This document shows positions 55,704 through 63,912 of a stretch of DNA of 64,000 nt, in pieces. The notes under the pieces are model-generated. The model was not told where the DNA came from. It worked only from the letters and a program-made list of their open reading frames with translations, and ran no database searches. A program made the position numbers and the translations under genes. Location: assembly GCA_041984235.1 (NCBI GenBank), contig JBHIYN010000016.1, positions 62,001-126,000 of the forward strand, given 5' to 3'. The first letter of the stretch is position 1; each line of letters begins with the position of its first letter. Origin of the DNA: JBHIYN01 sp041984235. Its GTDB lineage: Bacteria > Pseudomonadota > Gammaproteobacteria > Ga0077536.

Positions 55704-57011
55704 TTGCTGACGCGTTGCCCGACATGCCAGAGCTGGTTTCGCGTGCGCGCCGAGCACCTCAGCGCGGCCAGCGGTTACGTCACCTGCGGCCAGTGCGACG
55801 CAGTGTTCAACGCCCTGGCCACGCTGGTCGAGGAGAGCGCGCCGCCGGTGGCGCCCGCGGCGCCGCGCGCCGACGCCGTGCCGGTACCCCCTGCATCGCG
55901 GCCGCCGGACGACGTGGCGCAGGCGCAGGCCGCCGTCGCGGAGAAGACGGATGCGCGGGCGGTCGCACCCGAAGCACCCCCTGAACCGGCCGCGGCGGCC
56001 TTGCCGACGGACGGGGAACCTGCGACGCCACCCGCGGCTGCCGACGAGACCCGCGCCGCGGCGCCCACGGTCGCTGCGGACGGTCCGCCTCCGGTGCCGG
56101 GCAACCCGCCGCAAGCTGCCAGCGCCGCCGAACGGGAGGACGCCGCGCCGCCGGCGGCCGCCGTTATCCCGGACGCCGCCGAACCCGCGCCCGGCGACGC
56201 GCCCGGCGGCGATCTGGCCGACGAATGGAGCGCCGAGTTCGACGCCATGGTCGACGCCGATGCCGGCGCGCCCGAGGCGAATCACGCCGACGAGCCGGAG
56301 CGCGCGACCCCCGGCGGCGCCACGCTGAGCGCGGCCGAGCACGCCATCCTCTTCACCGAGCCCGGCAGTGGCGACGACGACGAGGACGAGGGGGAAGACG
56401 AGGACGCGGATGCGGCCGGCGCCGCCGCGTCCGCGGACAGCACCGGCGATGACGCCGAAACCGACGCCACCGTGCCCGACGCGGTGCCTCCGGTGATCGA
56501 GAGCGAGGTCGCCGCGCTCGCCGGCGTGCGCCCCGGCGCCGCCCGCGGTGCGAACCTGTGGCGCGCGGCGCTGCTGCTGCTGGCGGTCGCGCTGCTCGCG
56601 CAGGGTGTCTTCGCGCTGCGCGCGCCGCTCGCCGCCGCGTGGCCGGCCAGCCGGCCGTGGTTGGAGGCGATGTGCGCGCGGCTCGGCTGCCAGCCCGAGG
56701 CCGCGCCGCAGGACACCGTGCGCCTGCTGGCCCGTGACGTGCGCGAGCATCCGCAGTACCGCGACGCGCTGCTGGTCAACGCGACCCTGGTCAACCGCGG
56801 CGGCGCGCCGCAGCCCTACCCGGTGCTCGAGCTGCGCCTCAAGGACGGCAACGGGATGCTGGTCGGCGCGCGCCGCTTCGCGCCCGGCGAGTACCTCGAT
56901 CACAGTATCGACGTCGACGCCGGCATGCCGCCGGGCCAGCCGATCTACGTGGTGATGGAGCTCGGCGGCGACGCCGCCGCCGCGACCAGCTTCGAATTCT
57001 CCTTCCTGTAG
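55704..57011 (+). CDS. Zinc-ribbon and DUF3426 domain membrane protein
   Basis: 435 aa. The N-terminal MJ0042-type zinc ribbon has CPTC and CGQC. A long acidic Pro/Ala-rich linker (about residues 45-265) precedes one membrane helix ('LLLLAVALLAQGVFALRAPL'), and a C-terminal DUF3426 domain includes 'QYRDALLVNATLVNRGGAPQ'. The start is TTG at 55704 with GGGGGAG upstream. Earlier in-frame starts lie inside prmA. Function unknown. Confidence 0.8.
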   Translation: MLTRCPTCQSWFRVRAEHLSAASGYVTCGQCDAVFNALATLVEESAPPVAPAAPRADAVPVPPASRPPDDVAQAQAAVAEKTDARAVAPEAPPEPAAAALPTDGEPATPPAAADETRAAAPTVAADGPPPVPGNPPQAASAAEREDAAPPAAAVIPDAAEPAPGDAPGGDLADEWSAEFDAMVDADAGAPEANHADEPERATPGGATLSAAEHAILFTEPGSGDDDEDEGEDEDADAAGAAASADSTGDDAETDATVPDAVPPVIESEVAALAGVRPGAARGANLWRAALLLLAVALLAQGVFALRAPLAAAWPASRPWLEAMCARLGCQPEAAPQDTVRLLARDVREHPQYRDALLVNATLVNRGGAPQPYPVLELRLKDGNGMLVGARRFAPGEYLDHSIDVDAGMPPGQPIYVVMELGGDAAAATSFEFSFL

Positions 57012-57244
57012 CGCCCCGGCGCGGCGCCGGCGGCGCTGCCGCGGCGCACCGTGATAGCGCAGGCGCGCGCCGCCCTTTCAGGATGGCGGGGTTCTGGCTA
57101 TCATCCCCGCTCGCGCCGGTGCCGCGGGGGAAAACGACGGTGCCGCGCGATCAACCCGTCCCGTGTCTTCAAGAACGTGCGGCCAGCACGCGCGCAGGGG
57201 CGGCGTTTCCCCGGGGTGCAGATCACGCTATCGCTGAATCGCTG

Positions 57245-58219
57245 ATGAAGATCGGGCCGTATGAATTCACCACGCCCATCGCGCTCGCGCCGATGGCGGG
57301 GATTAGCGATCGCCCCTTCCGCCTGCTCTGCCGCCGCTACGGCGCCGCCTACGCGGTGTCCGAGATGGTCGCTTCGCGCACCGCGCTGTGGGCGAGCCGC
57401 AAGACGCGCACGCGGCTCGACATGCACGACGAGCCGGCACCGCGCATCGTGCAGATCGCCGGCGCCGATCCGGCGCTGATGGCCGAGGCCGCGCGGCTCG
57501 CCGTCGACCACGGCGCCGACGTCATCGACATCAACATGGGCTGCCCGGCGAAGAAGGTCTGTCACAAGCTGGCCGGCTCGGCGCTGCTGCGCGACGAGGT
57601 GCTGGTCGGTGCGATCCTCGACGCGGTGGTCGCCGCGGTCGCCGTGCCGGTGACCCTGAAGACGCGCACCGGCTGGGACCCCGCGCATCGCAACGGGCCG
57701 GCCGTCGCGCGTCTCGCCGAGCAGTGCGGCGTTGCCGCCATCACCGTGCACGGGCGCACCCGCGCCTGCGCTTTCCGCGGCAGTGCCGAGTACGACACCA
57801 TTGCCGTGATCAAGGACGCCGTGCGCATCCCGGTGATCGCCAACGGCGACATCGCCGACGTGGCGCGCGCCCGCCGTGTGCTCGAACACACCGGCGCCGA
57901 CGGGCTCATGATCGGCCGCGCCGCACAGGGCCGGCCGTGGCTGTTCGGCGAGCTCGCCGCGGGACTCGAAGGGCGCGCCTGGGCGCCGCCCTCGGCCGCC
58001 GAGCGCCGCGCGCTGATGGCCGAGCACCTCGAGTTGCTGCATGCCCATTACGGGCGCGACGCCGGCACGCGTATCGCACGTAAGCACGTCGGCTGGTACC
58101 TCGCCGGGTGGCCCGAGGCGCGCGCGCTGCGCGCGGACTTCAACCGCATCGAGGACGCCACCGCACAGCAGCGTTTCGTCGCCGCGCTGGCCGCGGAGTC
58201 GCTGGAGCTCGCCGCATGA
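57245..58219 (+). CDS. dusB: tRNA-dihydrouridine synthase B
   Basis: 324 aa FMN enzyme that reduces uridine in tRNA. 'APMAGISDRPFRLLCRRYGA', 'DINMGCPAKKVCHKLAGSAL' (catalytic Cys), 'LKTRTGWD' and 'IANGDIADVARARRVLEHTG' are family signatures. The preceding gap (57012-57244) should hold the dusB-fis promoter, but I could not identify hexamers. It overlaps fis by 4 bp. Confidence 0.95.
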   Translation: MKIGPYEFTTPIALAPMAGISDRPFRLLCRRYGAAYAVSEMVASRTALWASRKTRTRLDMHDEPAPRIVQIAGADPALMAEAARLAVDHGADVIDINMGCPAKKVCHKLAGSALLRDEVLVGAILDAVVAAVAVPVTLKTRTGWDPAHRNGPAVARLAEQCGVAAITVHGRTRACAFRGSAEYDTIAVIKDAVRIPVIANGDIADVARARRVLEHTGADGLMIGRAAQGRPWLFGELAAGLEGRAWAPPSAAERRALMAEHLELLHAHYGRDAGTRIARKHVGWYLAGWPEARALRADFNRIEDATAQQRFVAALAAESLELAA

Positions 58220-58470
58220 GCCCGACGCGCAAGAGCGCCGGCGAGCCGCTGTGCGAGCAGGTCAAGCGCTCGGTCGAGCAGTACTTCGAGGATCTCAACG
58301 GCGAGCAGCCGACCAACCTGCACGAGTTCGTGATCAAGCAGGTCGAGCGCCCGCTGTTCGAAATCGTGCTGCGCGAGACGCGCGGCAACCTCTCCGCGGC
58401 GGCCAAGATCCTCGGCCTCAACCGCGCCACGCTGCGCACGCGGCTGAACAAGTACGGCCTCAAGGAGTAG
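58216..58470 (+). CDS. fis: Fis-family nucleoid-associated DNA-binding protein
   Basis: 84 aa. The C-terminal helix-turn-helix 'NLSAAAKILGLNRATLRTRL' is that of Fis. The N-terminal part is shorter than in E. coli (98 aa). The dusB-fis pairing is the classical arrangement, in which fis is controlled from the dusB promoter by growth rate. Confidence 0.93.
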   Translation: MSPTRKSAGEPLCEQVKRSVEQYFEDLNGEQPTNLHEFVIKQVERPLFEIVLRETRGNLSAAAKILGLNRATLRTRLNKYGLKE

Positions 58471-58472
58471 GC

Positions 58473-60053
58473 ATGAACGCAACGGCGAGGCGCGCCCGGC
58501 GCTGGGCGCTGGTCAGCGTTTCCGACAAGCGCGGCGTGGTCGAGCTGGCGCAGGCGATTGTCGCCGCCGGCATCGGCGTGCTCTCGACCGGCGGCTCCGC
58601 GCGCACCCTGCGCGAGGCCGGCATCGAGGTGCGCGACGTCTCCGAGCACACCGGCTTCGCCGAGATGATGGAAGGGCGGGTCAAGACCCTGCACCCCAAG
58701 GTGCACGGCGGCATCCTCGCGCGGCGCGGCACCGACGACGCGGTCATGGCCGAGCACGGCATCGAGGCCATCGACCTCGTGGTGGTCAACCTCTATCCCT
58801 TCGAGCAGACCATCGCACGGCGTGACTGCACGCTGGACGAGGCCATCGAGAACATCGACATCGGCGGCCCCGCGCTGCTGCGCGCCGCGGCCAAGAACCA
58901 CGCCCACGTCGCCGTGGTCTGCGATCCGGACGATTACCCGCTGGTGATGTCCGAGCTCGGCAAGTCCGGCGAGGTCGGCGCGGCGACGCGCTATCGCCTG
59001 GCGACCAAGGCCTACGCGCACACCGCCCACTACGACGCCGCGATCAGCACGTTTCTGGCCGCGCGCGGCGCCCGCGATCCGGATGCCTTCCCGCGCCAGC
59101 TCGACCTGCGCGTGACCCTGCAGCAGAACCTGCGCTACGGCGAGAACCCGCACCAGCGCGCCGCCTTCTACGTCGACACCAACCCGCCGCCCGGCACCCT
59201 CGCCACCGCGCGCCAGCTGCAGGGCAAGGCGCTCTCCTACAACAACATCGCCGACACCGACGCCGCGCTCGACTGCGTGCGCTCGTTCCGCGAGCCGGCG
59301 TGCTGCATCGTCAAGCACGCCAACCCCTGCGGCGTGGCCGAGTCGCGTGACCTGGAGCAGGCCTACGAGCTCGCCTGGGCCACCGATCCGACGTCCGCCT
59401 TCGGCGGCATCATCGCTTTCAACCGCCCGCTCGAAGCGGAGCTCGCGCGCACCATCGTCGAGCGCCAGTTCGTCGAAGTGATCATCGCGCCCGGCGTTAC
59501 GCCGGAGGCGCTGCAGGCCTGCAGCGTGAAGAAGAACGTGCGCGTGCTGGCGTGCGAGCCGTGGCCGGCCGAGCCGCTGCGCCAACTCGAGTACAAGCGC
59601 GTGATGGGCGGGCTGCTGGTGCAGGACCGCGACTTCGCCGCGCAGACCCTGAGCGCCGGCTCGCTCAAGACCGTGACCAGACGCAGCCCCGACACCGACG
59701 AGCTGCGTGACCTCATCTTCGCCTGGCGCGTGGCCGCCTGCGTCAAGTCGAACGCCATCGTCTACGCGCGCAACCGCCAGACCATCGGCATCGGCGCCGG
59801 CCAGATGAGCCGCGTCTACAGCGCCCGCATCGCCGGCATCAAGGCCGCCGACGAAGGCCTCGAAGTGAAAGGCTCGGTGATGGCCTCCGACGCCTTCTTC
59901 CCGTTCCGCGACGGCATCGACCAGGCCGCCGAGGCCGGCATTCGCGCGGTGATCCAGCCGGGTGGATCGATGCGCGACGAAGAGGTGATCGCGGCGGCGG
60001 ACGAGGCGGGGATGGCGATGGTGTTCACCGGCGAACGCCACTTCCGCCATTGA
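58473..60053 (+). CDS. purH: Bifunctional AICAR formyltransferase/IMP cyclohydrolase
   Basis: 526 aa. Last two steps of IMP synthesis. The N-terminal cyclohydrolase part has 'ALVSVSDKRGVVELAQAIV', 'VLSTGGSARTLREAGIEV' and 'GRVKTLHPKVHGGILARRG'. The C-terminal formyltransferase part has 'CIVKHANPCGVAESRDL' with the KHxNPCG motif. It starts 2 bp after fis. Confidence 0.97.
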   Translation: MNATARRARRWALVSVSDKRGVVELAQAIVAAGIGVLSTGGSARTLREAGIEVRDVSEHTGFAEMMEGRVKTLHPKVHGGILARRGTDDAVMAEHGIEAIDLVVVNLYPFEQTIARRDCTLDEAIENIDIGGPALLRAAAKNHAHVAVVCDPDDYPLVMSELGKSGEVGAATRYRLATKAYAHTAHYDAAISTFLAARGARDPDAFPRQLDLRVTLQQNLRYGENPHQRAAFYVDTNPPPGTLATARQLQGKALSYNNIADTDAALDCVRSFREPACCIVKHANPCGVAESRDLEQAYELAWATDPTSAFGGIIAFNRPLEAELARTIVERQFVEVIIAPGVTPEALQACSVKKNVRVLACEPWPAEPLRQLEYKRVMGGLLVQDRDFAAQTLSAGSLKTVTRRSPDTDELRDLIFAWRVAACVKSNAIVYARNRQTIGIGAGQMSRVYSARIAGIKAADEGLEVKGSVMASDAFFPFRDGIDQAAEAGIRAVIQPGGSMRDEEVIAAADEAGMAMVFTGERHFRH

Positions 60054-60193
60054 GTGGCCGCTGACGCGTCTCATGCGGCACAGGGCGGCGTTAATAATCG
60101 GCTCGGAATGCTCATGTACTGTTTGTACACTCCGCTTCCTCGCCGATTCTTGCCTTGCCCTGCACTCGCCTGAGTCACTTCATCGGCCACTCA
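60051..60193. repeat. Long palindromic repeat, copy A (purH-purD gap)
   Basis: An imperfect palindrome of about 143 bp. The outer arms TGAGTGGCCG / CGGCCACTCA (60051-60060 and 60184-60193) match exactly, and inner parts pair well, centred on GGAATGCTCATGTACT...GTACACTCCGCTTCC. It begins inside the purH stop codon. As RNA it would fold into one long stem. Confidence 0.8.
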
Positions 60194-60194
60194 A

Positions 60195-60347
60195 CGAGCT
60201 AATCGATTGTCAGCACGTCTCAGACCGCACATGGCTGCGTTGAAAACCGGCTCGGAATGCTCATGTACTGCGTGTACACTCCGCTTCCTCGCCGGTTTTC
60301 GCCTTGCCCTGCACGCTCTGAGCCGCACTGACAGCCGATTAGCCGAG
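60195..60347. repeat. Long palindromic repeat, copy B (purH-purD gap)
   Basis: Second copy. It shares the central core with copy A and, with copy C, the flanks 'GCATGGCTGCGTTGAAAACC' and 'CTGACA.CCGATTAGCCGAG'-like sequence. It is again an imperfect palindrome of about 150 bp. Ends are approximate. Confidence 0.8.
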
Positions 60348-60491
60348 TCGCCGCTGAAGCGTCTCAGTGCGCGCATGGCTGCGTTGAAAACCGACTCGGA
60401 ATGCTCATGTACTGCGTGTACACTCCGCTTCCTCGCCGGTTTTCGCGTTGCCCTGCACGCTCCGAGACGTGCTGACAACCGATTAGCCGAG
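60348..60491. repeat. Long palindromic repeat, copy C (purH-purD gap)
   Basis: Third copy, nearly identical to copy B in the central 80 bp and with the same direction. The 98 bp from here to purD hold no repeat and may contain a purD promoter, but I see no convincing hexamers. Confidence 0.8.
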
Positions 60492-60589
60492 CCGGCGGTG
60501 AGGCGCCTCGTTTCCGTAAGTGAAACTATACGGACCGCTACGCCGACACCGGCACCGCACTGGGTCAACGGGCAGGCGACGGAGCGAGC

Positions 60590-61876
60590 ATGAAAGTTCT
60601 CATCATTGGCGGCGGCGGGCGCGAGCATGCGCTGGCCTGGAAGTGCGCGCAGTCGCCGCTGGCGAGTGAGGTCCTGTGCGCGCCCGGCAACGCCGGCACC
60701 GCGCGTGAGGCGAAGGTGCGCAACGTGGACGTCGGCGCTGAGGACGTCGGTGCCTTGGTCGAGCTCGCCGAGCGCGAGGACGTCGGGCTGACCATCGTCG
60801 GACCCGAAGCGCCGCTCGCCGCGGGCGTGGTCGATGCCTTCATGCTCGCCGGCCGGCGCTGCTTCGGGCCGCCGCAGGCGGCCGCCGTGCTCGAGGCGTC
60901 CAAGGCTTACACCAAGGATTTTCTTAAACGCCACGGGATTCCGACCGGCGGCTACGCGACCTTCGAGGACCTGGACGCCGCGCTGGCGTACATCGAAGCG
61001 GGCCCCGAGCGCGTCGTCGTCAAGGCCGACGGCCTCGCCGCCGGCAAGGGCGTGGTGGTCGCCGCCTCGCGGGAGGAAGCGCAGCAGGCCGCGCGCGCCA
61101 TGCTCGCCGAGAACAGCTTCGGCGCCGCCGGCAGCCGCATCGTCGTCGAGGAGTTCCTCGAAGGCGAGGAGGCGAGCTTCATCTGCATGTGCGACGGCGA
61201 CACCGCGGTGCCGTTCGCCTCGTCCCAGGATCACAAGGCGCGCGACGACGGCGACCGCGGCCCCAACACCGGCGGCATGGGCGCCTACTCACCGGCGCCG
61301 ATCGTGGACGAGGCCATGAGCGCACGCATCATGCGCGAGGTCATAGAGCCGACGCTCGCCGGCATGCGCGCCGACGGCCGGCCCTACCGCGGCTTCCTCT
61401 ACGCCGGGCTCATGATCGGCGCAGACGGCGTGCCGAAGGTGCTCGAGTTCAACTGCCGCTTCGGCGATCCCGAGACGCAGCCGATCATGATGCGCCTGAA
61501 GACCGATCTCGTCGCCGCCTGCCTCGACCTGCTCGACGGCCGCGCCGCGGGCGTCGAGCTCGAGTTCGACCCGCGCGCCGCGCTCGGCGTGGTGCTCGCC
61601 GCCGGCGGCTACCCCGGCAGCTACGACAAGGGCGCGGTCATCGGCGGGCTGGACGCCGCGCAGCCGGACACCTACGTCTTCCACGCCGGCACCCGCCTCG
61701 AAGGCGAGGACTGCGTCACCGCCGGCGGCCGCGTGCTGTGCGTGGTCGGCCTCGGCGACAGCGTCAGCGAAGCACAGGCCCGCGCCTATGCCCGCGTCGA
61801 CACCATCCACTGGGACGGCATGGTCTGCCGGCGCGACATCGGCTACCGCGCGGTGGCGCGGGAGCGGGGCTGCTAG
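60590..61876 (+). CDS. purD: Phosphoribosylamine-glycine ligase
   Basis: 428 aa. Second step of purine synthesis. 'LIIGGGGREHALAWKCAQSP', the ATP-grasp region 'VVKADGLAAGKGVVVA', 'ASSQDHKARDDGDRGPNTGG' and 'LEFNCRFGDPETQPIMMRL' are signatures. GGAGCG lies just before the ATG. It is the last housekeeping gene before the integron. Confidence 0.97.
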   Translation: MKVLIIGGGGREHALAWKCAQSPLASEVLCAPGNAGTAREAKVRNVDVGAEDVGALVELAEREDVGLTIVGPEAPLAAGVVDAFMLAGRRCFGPPQAAAVLEASKAYTKDFLKRHGIPTGGYATFEDLDAALAYIEAGPERVVVKADGLAAGKGVVVAASREEAQQAARAMLAENSFGAAGSRIVVEEFLEGEEASFICMCDGDTAVPFASSQDHKARDDGDRGPNTGGMGAYSPAPIVDEAMSARIMREVIEPTLAGMRADGRPYRGFLYAGLMIGADGVPKVLEFNCRFGDPETQPIMMRLKTDLVAACLDLLDGRAAGVELEFDPRAALGVVLAAGGYPGSYDKGAVIGGLDAAQPDTYVFHAGTRLEGEDCVTAGGRVLCVVGLGDSVSEAQARAYARVDTIHWDGMVCRRDIGYRAVARERGC

Positions 61877-61885
61877 GCATCGAGC

Positions 61886-62878
61886 TCAGCGCTGGTCTTG
61901 GTCGCGGCGGCCGAGCACCGCCGACAGTGGGCTCTTCACGGCGAGGCCGCCGCGATTGAGCACATGCGTGTAGATCTGCGTGGTTCGAATATCCCGATGA
62001 CCCAACTGTTCCTGCACCGTGCGGATATCGGCCCCGCGCTCCAGCAGGTGTGTCGCGAACGAGTGCCGCAGACTGTGGCAGGTTGCCGGCTTCTCGATTC
62101 GCGCGTCGAGAACCGCGCGACGCACCGCCCGTTGCACCCGCTGCTCGTCGAAATGATGACGCCGCCGGCGTCCGCTGCGCGGATCGCGGGAGATGCGATC
62201 CGCAGGGAACACGTACTGCCAGCTCCACTCCGTTGCTGCGCGCGGATACTTGCGTTCCAGCGCGAAAGGCAACCACACCTCACCGCAACCGTTGGCGACG
62301 TCGCGGTCGAAGACGGTGCGCCGGTCTGCGAGGTGGCGCCGCAACGGCACGATGAGCTCATCCGGCAGCGTCACGACGCGATCCCGTCCGCCTTTCCCGT
62401 CCCGGACGAGGATCGCCCGATGCTCGAAATCCAGATCCTTTACCCGCAAACGAACGCTCTCCATCAAGCGCAGGCCGGAGCCATACTGCAGGCATGCGAT
62501 GAGCCAGGCGGCCCGCTCGACGCGCAGCAGCACTTTCGTGACTTCCTCCACGGTGAGCACTACGGGTAGCCGTTCCGGTCGCTTCGCGCGAACGACGTTC
62601 GTCATCTCGTCGAGCGGCCGTTCGAGAACATGACGGTACAGGAAGACGAGGGCATTCAACGCCTGGTTCTGCGTCGCCGGCGCCACCTTACGTTGCAGCG
62701 CAAGGTGGGTGAGGAAGCGCTCGACTTCCGCAGAGCCCATCTCTTCCGGATGCCTGTTCCCGTGGAACCGGATAAAACGCTTCACCCAGTCGACGTAGCG
62801 CTGCTCCGTGCGGATACTGTAGTGGCGCATCCGGATCGCGGCGCGAACCCGCTGCAGGAATGGCGATGGTGGCGACAC
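61886..62878 (-). CDS. intI: Integron integrase IntI (tyrosine recombinase)
   Basis: 330 aa, colinear with class 1 IntI1. The catalytic set is intact: Arg137 ('YGSGLRLMESVRLR'), Lys162, His268 and Arg271 ('CHSLRHSFATHLLERG'), His294 and Tyr303 ('TTQIYTHVLNRGG'), each nine positions earlier than in IntI1. The extra domain that marks integron integrases is present ('ALERKYPRAATEWSW' and 'DPRSGRRRRHHFDE'). The start is GTG with GAGGAG 11 nt upstream. It points away from the cassettes, as in ordinary integrons. No frameshift is visible, so it should be active. Confidence 0.95.
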   Translation of the reverse strand: MSPPSPFLQRVRAAIRMRHYSIRTEQRYVDWVKRFIRFHGNRHPEEMGSAEVERFLTHLALQRKVAPATQNQALNALVFLYRHVLERPLDEMTNVVRAKRPERLPVVLTVEEVTKVLLRVERAAWLIACLQYGSGLRLMESVRLRVKDLDFEHRAILVRDGKGGRDRVVTLPDELIVPLRRHLADRRTVFDRDVANGCGEVWLPFALERKYPRAATEWSWQYVFPADRISRDPRSGRRRRHHFDEQRVQRAVRRAVLDARIEKPATCHSLRHSFATHLLERGADIRTVQEQLGHRDIRTTQIYTHVLNRGGLAVKSPLSAVLGRRDQDQR

Positions 62879-62957
62879 GTCCCTGTGCGCTCCTCATGGT
62901 TTTATCCAAACGTACTGACTGGTCCCGGGAATCGCAACAGTCCGCCAAGCGGGCTGC

Positions 62958-62980
62958 GCGGATCCACGTCAAATCGACAC
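62958..62980 (+). repeat. Direct repeat in the attI region, copy 1
   Basis: 23 bp starting GCGGATCCACGTCAAAT. It matches 63109-63131 at 19 of 23 positions. The dyad symmetry seen in the second copy is incomplete here. Confidence 0.6.
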
Positions 62981-63108
62981 TTTTTCCCAGAGAACGATGG
63001 GAGAAAAGATGACGACGGCTCCAACGCATGCTAGAAAAGAACAAGCCTTTTCAGACAGTAAAGGCTCCCTCCTCTTCTCCAAGGACGGTCCACCCCATGA
63101 ACGCAGTT

Positions 63109-63131
63109 GCGGATCCCCGTCAAATTGACGT
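63109..63131 (+). repeat. Direct repeat in the attI region, copy 2, with dyad
   Basis: Contains the perfect palindrome CGTCAA-A-TTGACG (63118-63130). It lies 34 bp before the attI core. Confidence 0.65.
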
Positions 63132-63139
63132 GTTAGATC

Positions 63140-63154
63140 ACGTCAGAATGACGT
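63140..63154 (+). repeat. Dyad ACGTCA-GAA-TGACGT next to the attI core
   Basis: A perfect 6-bp-arm palindrome, 23 bp centre-to-centre from the previous dyad and 10 bp before the recombination core. It may be an accessory IntI-binding site or an operator. Confidence 0.6.
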
Positions 63155-63192
63155 CCAATTGCTGTTAGGCGGCTAGGATAAGTAGTCTCTTC

Positions 63193-63522
63193 ATGGCGGC
63201 CAAAATGGAGATAGTAAGCGAGCCAATTGGAATCGGCTTGCTGATACGTACACCTGGCCGTTATGCGATGGGCGTCGGCGTAGATGTCCTCAACTTTCTT
63301 GACGGGCAACCTGATATTTCTGTGAAGAACACCGGGTGGAAGAATGGCTTTGGTTTGGACGTTGCGGTTTCACTCCCAATTATTCGCATGGGAAGCCTAC
63401 TCGCAGAGGTTTCGACCGATGGAGAGGAGTTTCATCTTCTCCGGGCATCTGGGCCATACGAAGAGTTCGCGGATTTGCTCCATCGAGTCGGAAAGTTCCT
63501 GGAGGACTACGAACCTCAGTAA
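63193..63522 (+). CDS. Hypothetical protein, first integron cassette
   Basis: 109 aa, beginning MAAKMEIVSEPIGIGLLIRT and ending KFLEDYEPQ. I do not recognise the family. It has no signal peptide or membrane segment, and its composition suggests a small mixed alpha/beta cytoplasmic protein. GC is clearly lower than in the chromosomal genes, as is usual for cassettes. The ATG is 23 bp after the attI core. Met5 at 63205 is an alternative start. Confidence 0.7.
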   Translation: MAAKMEIVSEPIGIGLLIRTPGRYAMGVGVDVLNFLDGQPDISVKNTGWKNGFGLDVAVSLPIIRMGSLLAEVSTDGEEFHLLRASGPYEEFADLLHRVGKFLEDYEPQ

Positions 63523-63764
63523 GGGCTATGCCGAGTGCGCATAGCGGCCGGCGCAGCATGCGTTCTGCTTACACTGACTCGGCGGGGCGAGGGAGCCGCA
63601 AGAATCCGGCGGATGAGTGGGCGCCTCGAACGCGCTTCGTCAGTCACGCCACGAATTCTTCTAAATACGTTTGCGCCAGACTTCGGAACGTAGTGGAATC
63701 ACTAGATGGGCATAGGCTTCGGAAAGCAGGTCGCAGATCATTTCGTTGAGGTCAGCGCGGCGCC
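63523..63764. other. Non-coding tail of the first cassette
   Basis: 242 bp between the cassette gene and its attC. Most cassettes have a much shorter gap. I see no second attC core (GTTRRRY) and no convincing gene. Small frames exist on both strands, but none shows a ribosome site or known motif. Confidence 0.5.
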
Positions 63765-63869
63765 TCCTAACAAAGGGATGGAGCCGACAGTCAAAAGCGA
63801 CACGCCCTTTGCAAAGAGAAGAGCAAAGGCCGCGCCGCTTTCGCCCGCGGCTCATCCCGGGCGTTAGGC
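63765..63869 (+). other. attC: attC recombination site of the first cassette
   Basis: 105 bp. R'' is TCCTAAC (63765-63771) and R' is GTTAGGC (63863-63869), pairing over six bases. L'' GGGATGGAGCCG (63775-63786) pairs with L' CGGCTCATCCC (63848-63858), leaving one unpaired G, the extrahelical base expected on the recombining strand. Inner stems AAAGCG / CGCTTT and CCTTTGC / GCAAAGG complete the hairpin. The orientation fits the cassette gene. Confidence 0.92.
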
Positions 63870-63912
63870 ATCTTAGAGATCTCCTGTGCAGCAGCTAGAC
63901 ATCTCAGCGATA

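Larger units (their letters stand above)
63100..63170 (+). other. attI: Candidate attI recombination site
   Basis: Ends in the core GTTAGGC (63164-63170), matching the GTTRRRY consensus. Exchange would fall between G63164 and T63165. A second core-like GTTAGAT lies at 63132-63138. The left border is set approximately. Its position between intI and the first cassette is as expected. Confidence 0.75.
62879..63192. other. intI-cassette intergenic region including attI
   Basis: 314 bp without a gene. It should contain the intI promoter (minus), a cassette promoter Pc (plus) and attI. I could not find a convincing -35/-10 pair or a LexA box. It holds repeated dyads (see separate entries). Confidence 0.6.

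Noticed and set aside
60191..61234. Open frames through the purH-purD repeats, such as one encoding 'SECSCTACTLRFLAGF' several times
   Set aside because: They arise from the tandem palindromes. The same peptide repeats because the DNA repeats, and there is no ribosome site or domain.
62879..63192. A LexA (SOS) box before intI
   Set aside because: No CTGT-N8-ACAG match is present. CTG and CAG triplets near 62919-62940 have the wrong spacing.
63336..63749. A 137-codon plus-strand frame overlapping the first cassette gene
   Set aside because: It overlaps the better-placed gene at 63193 in another frame and is rich in Arg and Ser with no domain.
63661..63855. A 64-codon minus-strand frame over the attC
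   Set aside because: Most of it is complementary to attC stems and it shows no motif.
63706..63867. A 53-codon frame running into the attC, ending 'LSPAAHPGR'
   Set aside because: It starts directly after a stop, has no ribosome site, and most of it is the attC itself, which often reads open.
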